Under the pieces are notes generated by a model, which was not told the origin of the DNA, did no database searches, and was given only the letters and a program-made list of their open reading frames with translations. From contig VYAQ01000279.1 in NCBI GenBank assembly GCA_009844885.1, positions 1-62,723 of the forward strand: DNA of 62,723 nt. Direction: 5' to 3'. Each line of letters begins with the position of its first letter. The stretch's first letter is position 1. Positions 58,953 to 62,723 of the stretch are shown here, in pieces. The stretch comes from Gemmatimonadota bacterium. Its GTDB lineage: Bacteria > Gemmatimonadota > Gemmatimonadetes > Longimicrobiales > Gaopeijiaceae. The position numbers and the translations under genes are program-made.

Positions 58953-61568
58953 ATGAATGGGGACCTCAGCCTGTTTCGCACCCTTTGTACCCGCGCCGCG
59001 CTTCTGTCGCTGCTGACCGCTGCGCCGGCGGCCGCCCAGTCCGGAGGAACCATCCGGGGCACGGTCGTGGACGTGTTCGACAACGCCCTGCCCGGTGTCC
59101 GGGTGACGGCGACCGGTCCCGGCCTGGACGCGGAGACCGTCACGGATGCGGCCGGAGCCTACGAGTTCACCGGCGTGGCCCCGGGCGACTACATCCTGAC
59201 CGCCAGCCTGCTCGGCTATTCGGCGCGCGAGGTTCGGGTCACCGTCAGCGCGGCCGGAGCCGTCGAGACCGTCCCGATCGTACTGCAACCCGTCTTCCAG
59301 CTCGACCCGATCAGCGTGGTAGCGGAAGAGCCAGCGGTCTTCGCGCGCAACTTCGTCGCGGAGCCGATGATGAGGCAGCAGTCGAGCATCACGGCAGTGA
59401 CGTCGGTGATCGACAACCTGCCCGGCGTCTCGGTTCAGGAGGGGGACGCGTATGCGTTCGACGACTGGTCGAGCAACGTGGTCATGCGCGGGTTCCAGTC
59501 GACCATCAACGACGTGCAGATCGGCACGACCATCGACGGATTCCCCAACGGTACGTCGGACTACTGGAGCGGCGCGAAGGCGAACCGGTTCGTCGATCCG
59601 ATCAACCTTGGCGGCGTCGAGGTGTCGCAGGGGACTGCCGACATCGCCTCGCGCTCGGTCGAGGCGCTGGGCGGGACGCTCAACTTCCTGACGGCCGACC
59701 CGGCCGAGGAAGCAGGCCGGACGGCCTCCGTCACGATCGGCGAGAACGAGGGCCAGCGGTTCGCCGCGCGGGTCGAGACGGGGTCGCTATTCGGCGGCAC
59801 GACGCGAGCCTGGGTCGCCGCGATCCGCCAGGAGGCGACCGACTGGATGGAGGGCTCGGCGAGGAACGAGCGGGAGCACTTCGCCGCCAAGATTGTGTCT
59901 TCACACGGTGCCCTCGACCTGACCGGCTACCTCTCCTACGACGACATCCACGAGGACGTCTACCAGCGGCTCTACAGCGACGCGGACTTCCGCGCCGATC
60001 CGCGCTGGGACCGCCTGATCGGCCACTGGCCGGGCGTGCCCTACCTGAACCAGTTCTACCGGCCCGGGTGGCAGACGCGGCGCAAGAACACGCTCACCTA
60101 TGTCAAGGCCGACTGGACCGTAAGCGAACTGGTTTCCCTCAGCGCGGGCGTGTACCGCCATCGCAACTGGGGACGGGGCGACTGGCTGCCCCCGTACATC
60201 GTCGATGTGGTGGACGACGGAGGCGGACCCGAGTCGGAGCTGGCGGGCAACCCGCCAGTGCGGGGCGGCACCCAGCTCGGCGTGATCCGGTTCGTGGACA
60301 GCAACGGCGCGGCCGTTGGCCCGGTGCCGGGGTGCACTTCGTCCTACATCTTCAACTACTACGGGTCGGGCGGCCCGGAAGTCGATCCGGCGTGCCACCC
60401 GGGGGCCAGCGCGGTGCAGTCGTACCGCCACAGCCACTACGGGAAGAACCGTCTCGGCGCAAACATCGACGGGGAGTGGTCCGCGCTGTTCGGCGCGGGA
60501 CGGGGCAGCGTGCTGCGCGCCGGCATCTGGTACGAGGATTCCAAGCGGGATCTCGGGCGCGACTGGCACCGCATTCTGGACCCTGCGATCAATTTCAAGT
60601 GGGACTATCAGGCCTACTGGCACCAGTACGAGTGGGAATTCCCGCAGAGCGTCTTCAAGTGGTACGCCGAGGAGACGCTGTACTTCGGTTCGTTCGAGTT
60701 GACCGCGGGCGTCAAGCAGTACCTCATCTCCGTGTCGCGCGAGGATGAGTTCGGGGTCGACCGGCCCCTTGACGTCGATTCCGACTCGGACCTGCTCCTC
60801 TCCGGCGGCGTCACCTGGGAGACGCCGGTCGAGGGTCTCGACGTGTTCGTGGGCTACGCCGAGAACTTCCGCGCAATCGGCAGCAACCTGCTCGAGGTGC
60901 CGGGCCGCAGCCTTGACCGCCTCGAGCCCGAGACCGCGTCCAACGTCGATGTCGGCGTCCAGTACGCCGGCGAGAGGGTCGCCCTGAGCGCCACCCTGTA
61001 TTCCATCGACTTCAACAACCGGATCTTCTACCTCGGCCCACAAACGCCCGCAGGCCCCAACTACCTCATCCCCGGAGGGGGGGCTTACTTCAACGCGGGC
61101 GGCATCGAGACCAGCGGTATCGAGTTGGCCACCACCGTGGCGTTGTCGGGTCGGACATCCCTCTACACCGCCCTCACGCTCAACGACTCGAAGTATGCCG
61201 GGACCGACGATCCGCTCGTCGACGCCAGCCAGGGGATCGTGCCCGGCACCGACGTGGCTGGCGTGCCGCCCCGGCTGTGGGTCGTCTCCCTCGATCGCGA
61301 CGGGCCCCTGGGCGGCGGCTTGTCCGCGAAGTACACGGCAGCGCGCCGCGTCAGTCTGACTGCGGACTGGTACACCGACGCCTACTGGACGCTGGACGCC
61401 TACGTCAGCTTCAAGGGCGAGGCACTGGGCGACCTGTTCCGGTCGACGGAGTTCTCGATCGTCGCGAACAACCTGCGCGACACCCCCTACCTGTCCGCGA
61501 TCACCGAAAACGCTGCCTGGCTCGGCGCGCCCCGAACGATATCCATGACCACGACCATCTCGTTCTGA
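58953..61568 (+). CDS. TonB-dependent receptor with carboxypeptidase-like N domain
   Basis: 871 residues. A signal peptide (to about 28) precedes a carboxypeptidase-regulatory-like domain (GTIRGTVVDVFDNALPGVRV, to about 115). The plug has DNLPGVSVQEGDAY and GGVEVSQGTADIA, and the C-terminal barrel ends with the terminal aromatic ISF. It should import a substrate across the outer membrane by energy from TonB-ExbBD, which is not in this window. It lies between the oxygenase cluster and a BCCT transporter, so a quaternary ammonium compound is a possible ligand. The frame is unbroken and of normal length. Confidence 0.93.
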   Translation: MNGDLSLFRTLCTRAALLSLLTAAPAAAQSGGTIRGTVVDVFDNALPGVRVTATGPGLDAETVTDAAGAYEFTGVAPGDYILTASLLGYSAREVRVTVSAAGAVETVPIVLQPVFQLDPISVVAEEPAVFARNFVAEPMMRQQSSITAVTSVIDNLPGVSVQEGDAYAFDDWSSNVVMRGFQSTINDVQIGTTIDGFPNGTSDYWSGAKANRFVDPINLGGVEVSQGTADIASRSVEALGGTLNFLTADPAEEAGRTASVTIGENEGQRFAARVETGSLFGGTTRAWVAAIRQEATDWMEGSARNEREHFAAKIVSSHGALDLTGYLSYDDIHEDVYQRLYSDADFRADPRWDRLIGHWPGVPYLNQFYRPGWQTRRKNTLTYVKADWTVSELVSLSAGVYRHRNWGRGDWLPPYIVDVVDDGGGPESELAGNPPVRGGTQLGVIRFVDSNGAAVGPVPGCTSSYIFNYYGSGGPEVDPACHPGASAVQSYRHSHYGKNRLGANIDGEWSALFGAGRGSVLRAGIWYEDSKRDLGRDWHRILDPAINFKWDYQAYWHQYEWEFPQSVFKWYAEETLYFGSFELTAGVKQYLISVSREDEFGVDRPLDVDSDSDLLLSGGVTWETPVEGLDVFVGYAENFRAIGSNLLEVPGRSLDRLEPETASNVDVGVQYAGERVALSATLYSIDFNNRIFYLGPQTPAGPNYLIPGGGAYFNAGGIETSGIELATTVALSGRTSLYTALTLNDSKYAGTDDPLVDASQGIVPGTDVAGVPPRLWVVSLDRDGPLGGGLSAKYTAARRVSLTADWYTDAYWTLDAYVSFKGEALGDLFRSTEFSIVANNLRDTPYLSAITENAAWLGAPRTISMTTTISF

Positions 61569-61635
61569 GGCTGGTGGGCGCAGCGTGGGCAGAGTGCGTG
61601 TGCCGGTGTCGTAGCGGACGGCCCGGCCGCCAGCC

Positions 61636-62723
61636 ATGAGGAACGGGCCGCACCGGCGAACCACGGCGGATGCCGGGCCGTGGAAGGGGCTGAATCCCGC
61701 CATGGCGCTGGCCGCCAAGGGCGTCGTCCTGGCCTTCGTGCTCGCCACCGTCCGGGACGTGGACGCCGCGGGCGCCGTCTTCGGCCACGTCCGCGCCTGG
61801 ATCGAAGGCACCCTCGACTGGTTCTACATCCTGACCGTCGCCGCCGCCGTGATCACCTGCGTGTTCCTGGCGTGCAGCCGGTTCGGCAGGATCCGGCTCG
61901 GCGACGACGCTTCGGCGCCCGAGTTCAAGACGTCCTCGTGGATCGCCATGCTGTTCTCGGCCGGCATCGGGATCGGAATGCTGTTCTTCTCCATCTCCGA
62001 ACCCCTCTTCCATTTCGACAACCTCCAGTCTGCGGGCTACCCCAACAACCCGAGCGCCGATCTGGCGGGTGCGGTGCTGCTGGACGAGCAGCGCGCCGTG
62101 CACGCCATGCGCGTCACGTACTTTCACTGGGGCATACACGGTTGGTCCGTCTACGTCGTGGTCGGGCTGTGCCTGGCCTACTTCGGGTTTCGCCGGAAGC
62201 TGCCGCTGACGCTGCGGTCCGCCCTGTACCCGCTCATCGGCGAGCGCATCTACGGTCCCATCGGTGACCTCGTGGACCTGCTGGCGGTGTTCGGCGGGGT
62301 CTTCGGCATCGCGACTTCTCTGGGGCTCGGGGCAAGCCAGATGGCCACCGGGCTCGATGTGCTGTTCGGCGTTGAACCGGGTGTCTTCACGCAGGTCGCG
62401 CTCATCGCCGCCATCTCGCTGGCGGCCACCCTGTCGGCGGTGTCGGGCGTGAGCCGCGGCATCCGCGTCCTGTCCGAATGGAACATCCGCCTCAGTCTTG
62501 TCCTCCTGGGGTGCTTCCTGCTGCTGGGCCCGTTCAGCTGGCTCGCCGGATTCGTCGCGTCCTCGTTCGGCGAATACGTGTGGCGCCTGGTGCCCATGTC
62601 CTTCTGGATCGCCGACGATCCTGGGGACGCTGCCTGGCAAAACAGCTGGACGATCTTCTACTGGGGATGGTGGATCTCCTGGGCGCCCTTCGTCGGCACG
62701 TTCATCGCCCGCATCTCCCGCGG
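61636..62723 (+). CDS. BCCT-family betaine/choline/carnitine transporter, 3' end cut by window edge
   Basis: At least 362 residues, open to the right edge. Membrane helices include [17 protein letters not shown] and [18 protein letters not shown]. The signature [19 protein letters not shown] and [21 protein letters not shown] mark the glycine-rich and tryptophan motifs of BetT/OpuD-type carriers. These take up glycine betaine, choline or carnitine with sodium or protons. It starts 67 bp after the TonB receptor on the same strand. The start at 61636 gives a short cytoplasmic leader ([14 protein letters not shown]); the ATG at 61699 begins directly at the first helix and is the alternative. Confidence 0.92.
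   Translation, partial: [362 protein letters not shown]

Noticed and set aside
58919-60748. Plus-strand frame of 609 codons overlapping the TonB receptor
   Set aside because: It is an alternate frame of a well-supported receptor gene and is arginine-rich.

Overview
The window is a GC-rich, gene-dense bacterial chromosome segment with 51 supported protein-coding loci. No rRNA, tRNA, CRISPR array, transposase or phage gene was recognised, and no stretch of 300 bases lacks a gene. The content resembles Gemmatimonadota, or a similar lineage rich in secreted proteins. It includes lipoproteins with LAGC/LAAC boxes, 6-bladed beta-propellers, Asp-box (VPS10/BNR) proteins over 1000 residues long, TolB-like/TPR proteins, CocE and CapA hydrolases, a TonB-dependent receptor and a c-type-haem monooxygenase-like protein. 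The phylum is an inference from gene families; no marker gene was available to place it.

Layout. 1-8435: three toxin-antitoxin loci (RHH/PIN, AbrB/PIN, AbrB/PIN) surrounding a CocE hydrolase and an HTTM membrane protein-asparagine synthase pair. 8492-11171: cassette A, a haem/copper monooxygenase-like protein plus a secreted partner. 11355-14347: TPR lipoprotein, leucine-type dehydrogenase and PanB. 14373-17437: ferredoxin, P450 and serine beta-lactamase-like lipoprotein, running with panB as one minus-strand unit. 17440-23613: membrane MutS-like ATPase, then nucleotidyltransferase, sodium-solute symporter and galactokinase, which looks like a sugar-salvage operon. 23783-28531: beta-propeller lipoprotein, TolB/TPR protein and CapA. 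28548-38491: epimerase, cassette B (second copy of the monooxygenase-like pair), ABC transporter, Tat-exported epimerase, amidohydrolase, exported RidA and a frameshifted beta-propeller gene. 38624-51599: two Asp-box proteins flanking an amidase and two tandem DUF3667 proteins. 51792-52269: a RelE/ParE-RHH toxin-antitoxin pair.

52400-62723 is the most coherent block. It holds an HD-domain mixed-valent di-iron oxygenase of the PhnZ/TmpB type, a divergent TmpA/gamma-butyrobetaine-hydroxylase-type 2-oxoglutarate oxygenase, a dimethylglycine/sarcosine dehydrogenase-type flavoprotein with a GcvT domain, a stand-alone GcvT-family methyltransferase, a TonB receptor and a BCCT (betaine/choline/carnitine) transporter that runs off the end. 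Read together they suggest uptake of a trimethylammonium compound, possibly conversion of a quaternary-amine phosphonate to glycine betaine plus phosphate, and stepwise demethylation to one-carbon units. A 25-bp inverted repeat between the two divergent oxygenase genes overlaps a candidate promoter and could control both.

Other signals: two homologous 38-nt hairpins, each 3' of a beta-propeller gene, whose stem differences all keep base pairing on the propeller-sense strand; operator-overlapped and apparently leaderless promoters at toxin-antitoxin loci; a low-GC in-frame insertion inside the nucleotidyltransferase; and a third gene in one toxin-antitoxin operon that looks like a deletion fusion.
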